This document shows, one piece after another, positions 1 to 11,556 of a stretch of DNA of 64,000 bases (its first letter is position 1; each line of letters opens with the position of its first letter). The stretch is taken from assembly GCF_037392515.1 (NCBI RefSeq), contig NC_090288.1, positions 57,521,673 to 57,585,672 of the forward strand, written 5' to 3'. The stretch comes from Haliotis asinina. Its lineage: Eukaryota > Mollusca > Gastropoda > Lepetellida > Haliotidae. The position numbers were made by a program, and so were the translations under genes. The notes below the pieces were generated by a model that saw only the letters and a program-made list of their open reading frames with translations, had not been told where the DNA came from and ran no database searches.

Positions 1-261
1 GATTGTTCTAAATGCCCACCAAAGATTTAAAAGCCTGTAGATGAAGAACAGTTAAACTACTAGTGTATCAGTTTCTTGAGTGGCATTCATACTAGGGTAT
101 GCATTTAAAACTAGTAATTATATATAAAAAAACACATTTGAACATGAAATTACAAGGCAATATGAAAATAGGCTATAGATTGCAAACAAATGAAGGTAGA
201 CCACCACGCTAGAGACCATGGTCTCCAGTCTAAGCAGACTTAGCCCCAGTGTTATTCGTAA

Positions 262-716
262 CACTCCTTCACCAGTATAGGGGTTTTACACCTGTGTAGG
301 GGTTTTAAACCAATGTAGGAGTTTTACAACAGTGTAGGAGTTTTAAACCAATGTAGGAGTTTTAAACCAGTGTAGGAGTTTTACACCAATATAGTTTTAC
401 AACAGTGTAGGAATTTTAAACCAATGTAGGAGTTTTACACCAGTTTAGTGGTTCTACGCCTGTACAGGGGTTTTACACCAGTGTAAGAGTTTTAAACCAA
501 TGTAGGGGTTCTACATCAATGTAGGAGTTTTACACCAGTGTAGGAGTTCTACACTAATGTAAGAGTTTTACACCAGTGTAGGAGTTCTAAACCAATGTAG
601 GGGTTCTACATCAATGTAGGAGTTTTACACCAGTATAGGAGTTCTACACTAATGTAAGAGTTTTACACCAGTGTAGGAGTTCTAAACCAATGTAGGGGTT
701 TTACACCAGTGTAGTA
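262..716. repeat. 19-bp tandem array in left foldback arm
   Basis: About 24 units of a 19-bp motif, consensus tgtaggagttttacaccag. Variants (ttctac, ttaaac, ggggtt) alternate, and around 480-700 they form a higher-order period of about 114 bp. Confidence 0.88.
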
Positions 717-2189
717 AGTATACATAGACAGTGGACCATTTGATTCCAGCATGGACCTTGGCTGGATTTAAACCATCCCTTACGATGTAAGGAATTTAGA
801 CACATCTAGCCATACATTACAAAGACACACACTGAACGATGAAAAAGTGTGGATAAATTTAATTTGACTTTTAATGTTTTGGAACTTATGTACCGTCGCA
901 GGAGGACACTTGTGGGTATGTGTGATTATATTTGATATGATTATAAACATTGATACACAACATAATAATAACATCTATTTTTATCCTGTGGTAATGTATC
1001 TGTTTGATACCGAATGCAACACGTTTCAGCTTGTTGGGTATCGAGACATTGTGACAATTACAGGAAACGAACAGACCACACACAAAGGGGCGTAACTCTA
1101 ATTTCTTCCACGTGATACCAATAACTCTTTCAAAATGAATAGACGAGCTACATCAGCCCGACAGATGAAATACAGGTTCTGTTAACCCTGTATGATATGT
1201 TTGCCTGTTGGCTTTGTCGCATCTACAAAATGCCTCATAACATCGACAGGGTAACAAAACACGTATATCACAGATATTTTCTGGTCGTAGACGGACAGTC
1301 AGCTGTTGTCAAAGTATTCGGGGTTTTTTATTATCGTTTTCTCCTCTTTGAAAAGTAATATACTGGGATCATTCACCAGTGAGATAGCTAGCATGTACTA
1401 GGTATATTTAGCAGCCGGGATTGATAGAGATGAACGTGTCTGTGTTTACGCGTGACCTGAATATGTATTGTATCGGATTGGATGGAACAGAACAAAAATT
1501 ATTAGAGATTTACATCTGTTGCACGTGGAATGAATTAGCTCCGTACCACGAAACTGAAGTGCCTCTTGTTAAAGGAATACATGAAAGTTTTACTTACAGT
1601 TGATTCTTGGTGTGTAAAACAGTTTTAGCTCTCGGTCGGAACATAACTAACGCGCGACTGAGCGGCACAATCTGAATGAACTGTCACCCTTTATTCTGAC
1701 CTCTTCACCACGGCAGACGATATCAACACATAAGCACGAAATCCTTGGTACGCATGCATTATTTGACGGTCAGCCACCTTACATTGTTGAATGTAGCAAA
1801 TATTGTTCAACCGCGGCGGGTCAAATCTGGGACACGTAGGGCACTAAGAGGCCCATTATGGGTGCAGTGAAACTTCAGACGTGGTTGATCTCAATGAGAT
1901 TTATGTGCTGGCAAGTTTGGTCAGACATCGATAAAATCGACCTAAGGTGAGAGGACAAATACGCTTTTGAAAGTATATAAACTGAAAAAAAGCCTTTATT
2001 TTGTATCCTTAGTTTCGAATAAGAACTTATCTGATTATCCTATATTTATAGTAGGGTCAAGTCAATCTTAACGATCCTGAGGGAAAACGTTTCATTTAGA
2101 GTTATAATTGAGGGGTCGAATCCCAGGTTTATGTCCATGTCTATAGGCATAACGTAAACAATTACCCGTGATGATCCGAGTTAGAAATG

Positions 2190-2335
2190 AAGTGAGCGGC
2201 TGACGGGATCGGGTAGTCAAGTTCGCTGACTTGGTTGACACATGTTCTCGTATCCCAAACGATGCTCATGATGTTGATCTCTGGATTGTCTGGTCTGACC
2301 TCGATTATCTACACACCGCCGCAGTAAAGGTGGAA
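2190..2335 (+). repeat. SINE family 1 copy (degenerate) in foldback core
   Basis: Carries the family-1 landmarks in order: gcggctgacgggatcggg, ctgacttggttgacacatg, gatgctcatgatgttgatc, ggattgtctggtctgacc and a shortened caccgccgc segment. It lies in the unique core between the inverted arms. Confidence 0.7.
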
Positions 2336-2889
2336 TAACGCAGAGAACAGTGTAAAGCAGGAAACAAGCAAACTGCTAACACTGTTATATACCTTATCAT
2401 CACTCACTCAGGAATTCGTCAAAAGAGCCCAGGCAAACAGGGTTCACAAAACCTGCATTTCATCTGTCGGGCTGATGTAGCTCGTCTATTCATTTTGAAA
2501 GAGTTATTGGTATCAGGTGGAAGAAATTAGAGTTACGTCCCTTTGTGTGTGGTCTGTTCGTTTCCTGTAATTGTCACAATGTCTCGATACCCAACAAGCT
2601 GAAACGTGTTGCATTCGGTATCAAACAGATACATTACCACAGGGTGAAAATAGATGTTATTATTATGTTGTGTATCAATGTTTATAATCATATCAAATAT
2701 AATCACACATACCCACAAGTGTCCTCCTGCGACGGTACATAAGTTCCAAAACATTAAAAGTCAAATTAAATTTATCCACACTTTTTCATCATTCAGTGTG
2801 TGTCTTTGTAATGTATGGTTAGATGTGTCTAAATTCCTAACATCGCAAGGGATGGTTTAAATGTTCATGCTGGAATCAAATGGTCCACT

Positions 2890-3196
2890 GTCTATGTATA
2901 CTTACTACACTGGTGTAAAACCGCTACATTGGTTTAGAACTCCCACACTGGTGTAAAACCCCTACATTGGTGTAGAACTCCTACACTGGTGTAAAATTCC
3001 TACATTGGTGTAAAACCCCTACATTGGTTTAAAACTCCTACACTGGTGTAAAACACCTACACTGGTTTAAAAGTCCTACACTGGTTTAAAACTCCTAGAC
3101 TGGTGTAAAACACCTACACTGGTTTAAAAGTCCTACACTGTTGTAAAACTCCTACATTGGTTTAAAACCCCTACACAGGTGTAAAACCACTATACT
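2890..3196. repeat. 19-bp tandem array in right foldback arm
   Basis: Inverted counterpart of the array at 262-716, with about 16 units instead of about 24. It is in the same relative position in the opposite arm, so copy number has changed since the arms were last identical. Confidence 0.88.
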
Positions 3197-3504
3197 GGTG
3201 AAGGAGTGTTACGAATAACACTGGGGCTAAGTCTGCTTAGACTGGAGACCATGGTCTCTAGCATGGTGATCTACCTTCATTTGTTTGCAATCTATAGCCT
3301 ATTTTTATATTGCCTTGTAATTTCATGTTCAAATGTGTTTTTTTATACATAATTACTAGTTTTAAATGCATACCCTAGTATGAATGCCACTCAAGAAACT
3401 GATACACTAGTAGTTTAACTGTTCTTCATCTACAGACTTTTAAATCTTTGGTGGGCATTTAGAACAATCTTTTAATGTCTAAGTTTATTGTTGTGTGATA
3501 TAAT

Positions 3505-3582
3505 TGTTAATTGTTCTCGTCACTATATTGCTGAAATATTGCCGATGTGACGATAAAAATTAATTCACTCACTAACTCATAC
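3505..3582 (+). repeat. Short SINE-like tail
   Basis: A segment with ctgaaatattgccgatgtga followed by cgataaaaattaattcactcactaactc. A second copy is at 55572-55655. It ends in the ctcactcact-type tail common to SINEs in this window. Confidence 0.6.
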
Positions 3583-3799
3583 CCACATGTAAACAATTAG
3601 GTTGAAATCGAGGACTCGGGTTGAAAGCGGGTTATGGGACGGGTACTTTATGAACCGTCACTTGTTACACATCGTAGAGTATATGAACTGACCAAATGCC
3701 TTTACCATTATGCAAACTACTGGAAACCTCTTCCTATCAGTCGACTCAAATCAGATGCACACGCGTCGATTGTAAAGTTATATAACGAACATTTCATCA

Positions 3800-4030
3800 C
3801 TTTGACTACATGTGACCCTGGCAGGTCAGTTGTATAAGCCCTGCTATATAAATGCGCCAAGCAGGTGCTTTGGCACATCGATCGATCTGTCCTCAGACCT
3901 CAGAGCATTGAGCGCTAACAACTAGTTGAGAACTATTTGTAATAGGTGTGATTTATCTGACGGATTTCAGACAAGAATAACTAGCATGTGTAAACACTGA
4001 ACTGATGCTCATCATATAAATTATATTTAT
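3800..4030 (+). promoter_or_regulatory. Promoter and non-coding first exon remnant of SOUL pseudogene A
   Basis: This segment aligns with 43205-43430, just upstream of SOUL gene D. Shared landmarks are the gcgcca..caggtgctttgg block, gatcgatct, and a 5' exon ending in atttcag (3970 here, 43371 in D). A TATA-like ctatataaatg lies at 3843-3853. In D the exon end is followed by a consensus gtaag donor; here the donor bases are changed to ac, so this copy probably no longer splices. Its coding exons resume at 14600, on the far side of an LTR element. Confidence 0.62.
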
Positions 4031-4168
4031 GGCATTAAATAGTGATTTGATATTGACATGGATTCTCTCAGTGCTCAGCTTTAAAACGGGAACTGGAATG
4101 TTTGAAATCGGGATATTAAAAATAAAAATTTTGTCGAGTAAAGTGTCAATGTTAGACATAGAGCGACG

Positions 4169-4659
4169 TTTAACAAAGTATAAGCAGACGACAACCAGAG
4201 GTTTTAAAGGAACGACTTTTATTTTCTTCATAACATCAGCCGGCAGGTCGACCAGGGGCATCAGAGGCAGGGCGAGGCAGGCAGAAGCAGGAGGGGGCCC
4301 TCTCGGGGAACTGTACTGTACTTGGCGAGTGTCAGTTCATGTCTGCTGGAGTGTGGGGTCTGGCCCCCCTTTTATCCAGCTCATCCCCCGCTTTGATTGA
4401 CACAAGGGGAAGGGGCAACTGGCATATGGTTCCACCCAGCTGGCAGGTTGATCCAGGTAGCTGGCAGGTCGATCCCCTTAGCTGGCAGTTTGATCCAGGT
4501 GGCTGGCAGGTTGGTCCGCGTGACCCCACCACACCAATCTTGTCCCCCATTAGTGTCAGGCGAGACGTTGGTCTCTAATCCCCGATAGGGCAAGTCACGG
4601 TCAGCCGGATCGCAAGGCAGCATTCATGTCGAGCCTGACCTACCCCCCATTGTGTTACA
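4169..4659 (-). repeat. Left LTR (3' LTR of the minus-strand element)
   Basis: Ends in gtgttaca. Near-identical to 13948-14396 but 42 bp longer, because of two extra copies of a 21-bp repeat (agctggcaggttgatccaggt-like units, about 4436-4515). A purine-rich stretch on the minus strand just inside (about 4662-4672) fits a polypurine tract. Confidence 0.9.
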
Positions 4660-4924
4660 TTCGCCCCTTTGTATTCCGAAATTTTTCAGCAGAAAAATTT
4701 CATTTCGTTTACAAGGTTATATAGTCTTTGCGTTGTGTTTTCGGCCGGATACGTATGCTACAGTCCGTTATCACTGATTACAGTTCACACAAATTCTCAT
4801 GCATTCCCACACTATAAACATATTTGGGAATAAACCAAACACTTGGTTGTCCATGAGTCCTTCCTTGGACCCCATTTGGGACACAGCACAGTCTGGTTCA
4901 TGTCACTGTCGTCGTTAGTTGTGG

Positions 4925-7280
4925 TTAGCCAGTCACATCCAGACTTGGGTAGAGCTGCCGCACTACGGTGGCTGTTCCCGTCCTGTCCGTCCTTCCGGGC
5001 ACGAGTGGTGCAGAGGCTATCCGCTCCCTGTCGGTGGTAACCGCACCTTCCGTTTCAACAGGCACCAACTCAAACTCGGAAGTAGCATGGGTGTGTTTTC
5101 CTCTCCTAATTCTTTTGGCCAGCCAGTGTTTGATAATTTTGGAATAGACAGTAACTGACACCATTATCAGGGCAAGTGACAATGCTACCATGACAAAAGA
5201 CCATAAATAATTCCCCGTCCCCATTTCCTCAACGGTATCCATTGACTCTAATTGCTCAAGCAAGTGCCCCATTGGAATCTTATTGAGGTGTCTTAATTTC
5301 TTTGGTAATTTAACCCTTGTAAGATCAAACGTCCTTCCTCGTAGGGGTTCCAGCAAAAGCATTTCCGTTATATTCAATGTATTGACCAAGTTCAGGAATT
5401 TGTCCTCAACATTACGTCTGCTCTCATTTTGATTATAGGGCAATAGAGTCATATAGTCATTTGATGCAGAACAGGACTTTTTTAACCTTATCACATCCAA
5501 GGGAGGTTGCGCCGTTAAGGCATGGGGTCGTCTGACGTCACTTTCGCAAACTATGGTGAAGTCCAATTTAGTACACGTTGCTATGACCCACTGTCCCGTA
5601 GCCAGTTATTCAGCTAGAGGTAGAATAGCCTGAGGCATCACTTCTGTCCTGCAGAATCTCTTTATCTTTTGCTCATTTTTCATAAAGAGGGCAACTATAC
5701 ATAACCGACTGAAGTTTATGGGGTATGCAGGACTTTGAATTTGACAGTAACCGACCATCCTGGCGGTACACGCATGCTTTTCTGTTTCTTTCAATAGCAA
5801 GAGGTAGAATAGCCTGAGGCATCACTTCTGTCCTGCAGAATCTCTTTAACTTTTGCTCATTTTTCGTATGCAGGACTTTGAATTTGACAGTAACCGACCA
5901 TCCTGGCGGTACACGCATGCTTTTCTGTTTCTTTCAATAGCAAGAGGTAGAATAGCCTGAGGCATCACTTCTGTCCTGCAGAATCTCTTTAACTTTTGCT
6001 CATTTTTCATAAAGAGGGCAACTATACATAACCGACTGAAGTTTATGGGGTATGCAGGACTTTGAATTTGTCAGTAACCGACCATCCTGGCGGTACACGC
6101 ATGCTTTTCTGTTTCTTTCAATAGCATGTACTTAGTACGCTTAGCGTTCACTGCTATTAGTTCTGCCTCTAACTTATATTTAGCTATTGAATTTTGGAAA
6201 CCATTTTCAGTGCTGCTAATTTCATTGGCCAGGATAGGAATAGGTAGGTTATGGGTTCGATATATCTCTACATGACCATCTAGATCTAAGAGAGGTAGAG
6301 AGACAACTATAACTATCTTGTTGTCATAAAGCACTGTAGTACACTTAAGGGTCCTATAGAAATTCCATAACTCACTTTCGGGATCACCGGCTAACTTGAA
6401 CCTTGGGGGGGAGATGAATTTTACCTCTTGTAAGATAGTTAGCAACTGCGTGGGTGTTATTGTGCTAGGCGACATATGGCCCAGGGATAGCACGTTTAGT
6501 TGTAAATGAAGGTGTTCCAAATAAGTGGCAAAGTTTCCTATCGTTTGTCTTAGTTCCTCTGTTACCAATTCTATTTGTAGATAAGTCTTAACAGCCCACT
6601 CAAGGCTGTCTATGCGTACTTGGAAATGGTTGGTGACATTCCGGGATTGAGCTGTCAACTTGTTGTAAGCTATCTACTATATTATTTATGGAATGACGAT
6701 TTTCCCCAATTTGGACTCTGGATACGTTCAGGATAGTTAATCCTTCCTGCACTACATGCGCTAAACGAGCTTGGTTAGTGGCTAACTTATGTACATTCCT
6801 TTTGATACTACCCAGGTCCTCATCTGACACTGTTCCGAAAAGGAAACTCAATGCTTTCCCGACAAAGGGTAAAAGCGACCTTTTAGGCCTCGACAGGTGG
6901 TGATATTCCAAAAAGTTTTCCTGAAGATTACTTAACGTGATATTCAAACTATTTATTTCTTGATCCAGTTTTATGAACATGCCGTCTATTCCAGCATAAG
7001 CAGCACTATAGTTCTTGTTGATTACCTTATGAATAACTAATGCCACGTCTGCAATATGCATTTGACATTTGGATAGATACATTTGGTAGGGTTTTAGGTC
7101 TATAACAAAGGTGATTAGCCACATAGATCTGGTGGTTGTCACGTCATTTAACTTTTGAAATATGATATTTTCGAACATCATGGTACCACTGGCTAGACCG
7201 ATACATACAAAAAGAATTAGGACACCCATAATGATTCTCTGAGAACACAGAGGATAACAGATTGGTCTCACGAAATACAT
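4925..7280 (-). other. Envelope-like region of the LTR fossil (broken)
   Basis: On the minus strand this region resembles the F-type envelope proteins of errantiviruses and baculoviruses. It has a hydrophobic leader, a basic RPKR cleavage-type motif followed by a hydrophobic fusion-type stretch, a long helical region, and a membrane segment near the far end with a short basic tail. This is part of a broken element. Confidence 0.72.
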
Positions 7281-7658
7281 GAGTTATAATTAACAGCCAG
7301 AACGATTCCTTTATATATGTATATATGTATATATATGTATATATGCATATGCAGCTTTTGGTCAGTTGTCATAAGAAATCGTCCAGTGAATAAACATATC
7401 TATATGGGCATGTATATGTAGCATTACTAATATGTACATTGCAGTCGTAGCTAACCATCTATTGCGAAACCTTACAATAGTTGGGCTACAGCTTCTAGTA
7501 ACTTCTTAACGTGGTTACCAGGCTTAGGTTTCTTATCCGTTTCACATTTCATGGTGTCAGGGTTGCTATTGACGACGTTCACCACATCTTCCTGATGTGT
7601 TTGTGAGCTATCAGTACACTGGTCAGAGTCATAACCCTTGGTTATTTCTAGTTCCCGC

Positions 7659-10590
7659 TTATTGCTCCTTAGCCGCTTCGGCTAGGGGGATGTCCTCCTC
7701 ATCCTCAGAATCAGATCTCTCCTGGCGATATCGTCTCGCGATTCTAGCTAAAGGATCCCCCGTCTTGGTGTCTGAACTTTCTGAACTTGATTCAGAGGAG
7801 GGAGGGACAACATAGGCAGTCTTCCTCTTAGGCCGACCACTGGTATCATTCGGGATATCCCATTCGTCTATATCAGCTATCCTCAGATGCTCTGCATGGG
7901 CTTTTGTCGTTGAGCCATCAAGCTGACATCGGATGATATAGGTGACAGGAGAGGTTTGATCTATGATCCTGTAAAATGGCTTCCATTTGTTTTGCAGTTT
8001 GCTCTTCCGCTGATGGAGCCTGTAGAAGACTGGGTCTCCTTTCTTTATTTTGTTCGGCTTCCTGTTCCTGTCAGCATACTGTTTCTGTGTGCGCTTAGCC
8101 TTTTTCATATTTCTATGAACCAGTACGAAGGATTTGTGTTGTTGTTGTAACCCGATCTTGTGTTCATCCTCTCCGGTGTACTTTCGCCTCGGCTTGAGTA
8201 GATTATCAATGGGTAACACAACATCCCGATTATACAACAAGAATAAGCGAGTACATCGTGCAAAGTCCGTTGGAACCGCTCAACTCGACTGTTGGCCTGT
8301 GGGTGATAGTATGAGGTCTTCACGTGATTTACCCCCAGTGCCTCCAGAGTTTCCTTAACTATTCGGTTTACATTCTCCGTGCCAATGTCCGTGACGATCT
8401 GAAGCGGGGCGCCAAAACGTGGAAAAATTTCCTCGATCAGTAAGTGGGCCACGGTTTCTGCTGTTTTGTCTGGGACGGGAAACACTTCGGGCCAACCACT
8501 AAAATGATCCACAAAGCTTATGATGTACTTGTTCCCAGACAAGGAAGTAGGGTATGGTCCAGAAAGGTCCATGCTAACCTTGGCAAATGGGTAGGGTGGC
8601 ATATCAGTGTCTTGTAGCGGCGGCTTCTGTGCTTTCATCATACGGACTTGACAAGTGATGCACCTAGTGATGTAGCTATACAGTTTTTTGTATAGGTTCG
8701 GCCAATAATATTTGGTTTTTATTGACTCAAATGTCTTGTCAATTCCCATATGTCCATTTTCGTCATGATACTGTGTCACTACATCTTGCTGCAGCTGTTC
8801 AGGCACATATAACCGTGGTACTGGCTCATCGTCTGCATCACTCATAAAATAGAGTAGCCCATCTGTGATTAGAAATCTTCTCAGTGGTGATTCATCTCCA
8901 CTACCCTTTTCCAGCTTGGTCTTGATATCCTGAATGTTCTTGTCCTTCAGCTGTTCGGATCTCATGTCAAGACCCTGTTTACAGGTTTTGAGAATCTCAT
9001 GGGCCTCACTTTGTTTAGGCTCACAGCTAGCAAACTCTTTTGTAGAGAATTTGCCAGAGTCGAAGACATTAATCTCTAGGGCATTGTCAGGACCATCTAG
9101 TACTATTTCATCCTCAGGATTGGTATCGACTTCTGGTAGGTACTCTTGACAGGAGGTCAGCACAGGTATTGGTCACTCCTGCAATGTACTCAATTTCACA
9201 GTTGTAGCCTGCAATCCCCAGTGCCCAAAGCTGCACTTTCTTATTCTGCATCGGTGACTCCAGAAGGTACTTCAAAGGTTTATGGTCTGTTCGGATGATG
9301 AATTTGGCATTATGCAGATAGTGGTCAAGTTTTTGTAAGGCATAATGGATAGCGTACGCTTCTTTTTCAATGGTTGACCACCGCGTCTGGGTATCTGTCA
9401 ATTTGTGTGAGAGGAAATGGATCGGCTTCTCAACCCCTGCGGATGTACTGTCATCATAATGTACTTGTGCTAGGCAGGCACCCACACAGCTGTCGCTGGC
9501 ATATGTCAGCAAGGGTACCACCGTGAGACTCTTCTTCAAGAACTGAAAGGCCTGTTGACATTCTTTTGTCCAAGCGAATCGAGCATACTTCTTGGTTAGT
9601 TTCACAATTGGTTCTGCTATTTTCGAGAAGTTTGGTATAAATCTCCTATAGTAACTGCACATACCAACAAAACTGCGGACTTCTCGAACTAAGGCCGGGG
9701 CCTCCATGGATCGGATTGCCTCGACCTTTTTCCCATCGGGTTTGATCCCATCCTGATTGATGACGGACCCCAAATAGTTAGTTTCTTTTTGCATGAATGA
9801 ACATTTTGACAGTTTTAGTTTCAGTGAATGCTGCCGGATTCTGTCAAAGACCAATTGAATATGTTTCAGGTGTTCTTCCTTGGTTTTAGAAAAGATAAGG
9901 ACATCGTCAAGGTAGGCAATAGCAAAAGCCTCAAGATCCTCTAAAACGATATTCATTAGCTCTGTAAAGATTGACGGGGCATTACATAAGCCAAATGGCA
10001 TTACGGAAAACTCAAAAAAGTCCTCGGTGACAGGCGAATGCAGTTTTCTCTTTGTCCTTTTCATCCATCGACACCTGCCAATATCCGGACTTTAAATCCA
10101 GGGTTGTAAAGTATCTAGAATCTCCTAATTGGGCGAGGATGTCATCGATCAGAGGTAAAGGCGTTGAAATCGGGCGAATAATACGGTTCAGCGATCGGAA
10201 GTCGACGCAAAACCTTTTGCTGCCATCCTTCTTGTCAACCACTACTATTGGGAAACTTCACGGTGACCTTGATCGTTGTATGATTCTAGCTTCAAGCATT
10301 TCATTAATTGCCTAATCAACTACCTGACGCTTGTTCAACGGGGTTCTATAGGGCTTCATTTTAATTGGAGGATGGTCACCAGTGTCTATTTTCATTGTCA
10401 CCGTGTCTGTATGTCCTAAGCCCATGTCATTTTTTGCAAAGAGGTCACGGTTACGTTTAACTATGTCACAGACATTATCCCTGTGTTCCGGTGGTACGTT
10501 AATGTCAGTGTCCTTGTCATCTAGTATGTCATTGTCTGACAGGTCTGACATCTTGACCAAGTTTGTGTTATTGACTAACATGACGGGGAT
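7659..10590 (-). other. Pol region (RT, RNase H, integrase) of the LTR fossil (broken)
   Basis: On the minus strand, 10.6 to 9.1 kb carries a Ty3/gypsy-like reverse transcriptase with the YLDD active-site box, followed by RNase H. 9.1 to 7.66 kb carries an integrase with an HHCC zinc region and a retroviral-type core (DLSGPYP, HPQANSRVERF), plus a basic C-terminal part. Part of a broken element. Confidence 0.85.
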
Positions 10591-11556
10591 ATCCGATCCC
10601 TGTGTTTATCTACCCTGACAATGGAGTTAGTAACTAGGACACCAGGTTCACTTGCCAAATAACCAGTATCAATAGCGGTCAGTTGATACACATCATCAAT
10701 CTGCATGCCATCCCTATTCTTCACTTTAGTTCTCAAGACATTTTTACTTTGAGGTTTTATTGTTACATTGGCTGCTAGCCTCGCTACAGAGGAAATGTGA
10801 ATATCTTCCTCTAAGGGAACATAAGTCTTGCCAATCCTTAAGCTACCAAGATCAAAGTAAAGTCAAACACCAGCCTGGGTCAACCAGTCATGGCCGAGTA
10901 TCATATTCCGATTCATGTTACATATACATGACAACATAGAACGTATGATTGAGAGTGACACCCCTAAGCTTGAAAGTGAGATTGACACTGCCATCTACTT
11001 TCAGAGCATTTCCATTGACTCCCTGTAGCAAAATCTCTTTCTTATCAAGTTTGCAAAATCCCTTAATTAGCTCAAAGATTCTCCTATGTATTATTGAAAC
11101 TTCTGCTCCTGAATCTATTAAACACCTGACCTTTCTTTTACCTATCTTTATGCTGCATGAGTTTGGTCTTCCTGCTAGATTAATTGAGTACCTCTTTTCA
11201 CTCTCTTCCCCAGTGGCTTCCTTGTGGGGAAGAGGTTCTAGTTTAAAGCTCTATCATTAGTGGGGGCAAAGGTCACCCTGCGTCTAGTCGGGCATTCCCT
11301 CTTAACATGTCCCGGTTGACTGCATAACCAACACACTATGGGTTTTGGGGAGGGTGGACGCCCTGTCCCTACTACTGCATGAATTCCTCTTCTCGACTGT
11401 AACCCACTCTGACTAGCTGGGATCCTACAATCCCTAGCCCTATGCCCTGTTTGGTGGCACTTGAAGCATTTCCTGTGCTTTAAGTGGTCTATGTCCATCG
11501 CTTCTTCCCTTCGTTCATTTAGGAACATTCCTTCCCTACTATACACCTGGAAATTA

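Larger units (their letters stand above)
1..3469. mobile_element. Foldback-type element with very long inverted arms
   Basis: The first ~1.2 kb of the window reappears inverted at about 2430-3469. The match runs from the outermost bases (gattgttctaaatgcc at 1, its reverse complement ending at 3469) inward to about 1215. Arms are nearly identical apart from the copy number of an internal 19-bp repeat. The core (about 1220-2430) is not inverted and carries a degenerate SINE. No transposase or other recognisable protein is encoded; the mirrored 73-residue ORFs in the arms (874-1095 and 2533-2754) match nothing I know. Long arms holding tandem repeats are typical of Foldback-like elements, which are non-autonomous. 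The left end coincides with the window edge, so the target duplication cannot be seen and the element may extend further left. Confidence 0.8.

Noticed and set aside
874-1095. 73-residue ORF present in both foldback arms
   Set aside because: Its duplication is explained by the inverted arms, the opposite strand is open as well, and no motif is recognisable.
4332-4623. Trp/Pro-rich ORFs in several frames of the LTR
   Set aside because: They come from the 21-bp repeat in the LTR, which is open in multiple frames; not coding.
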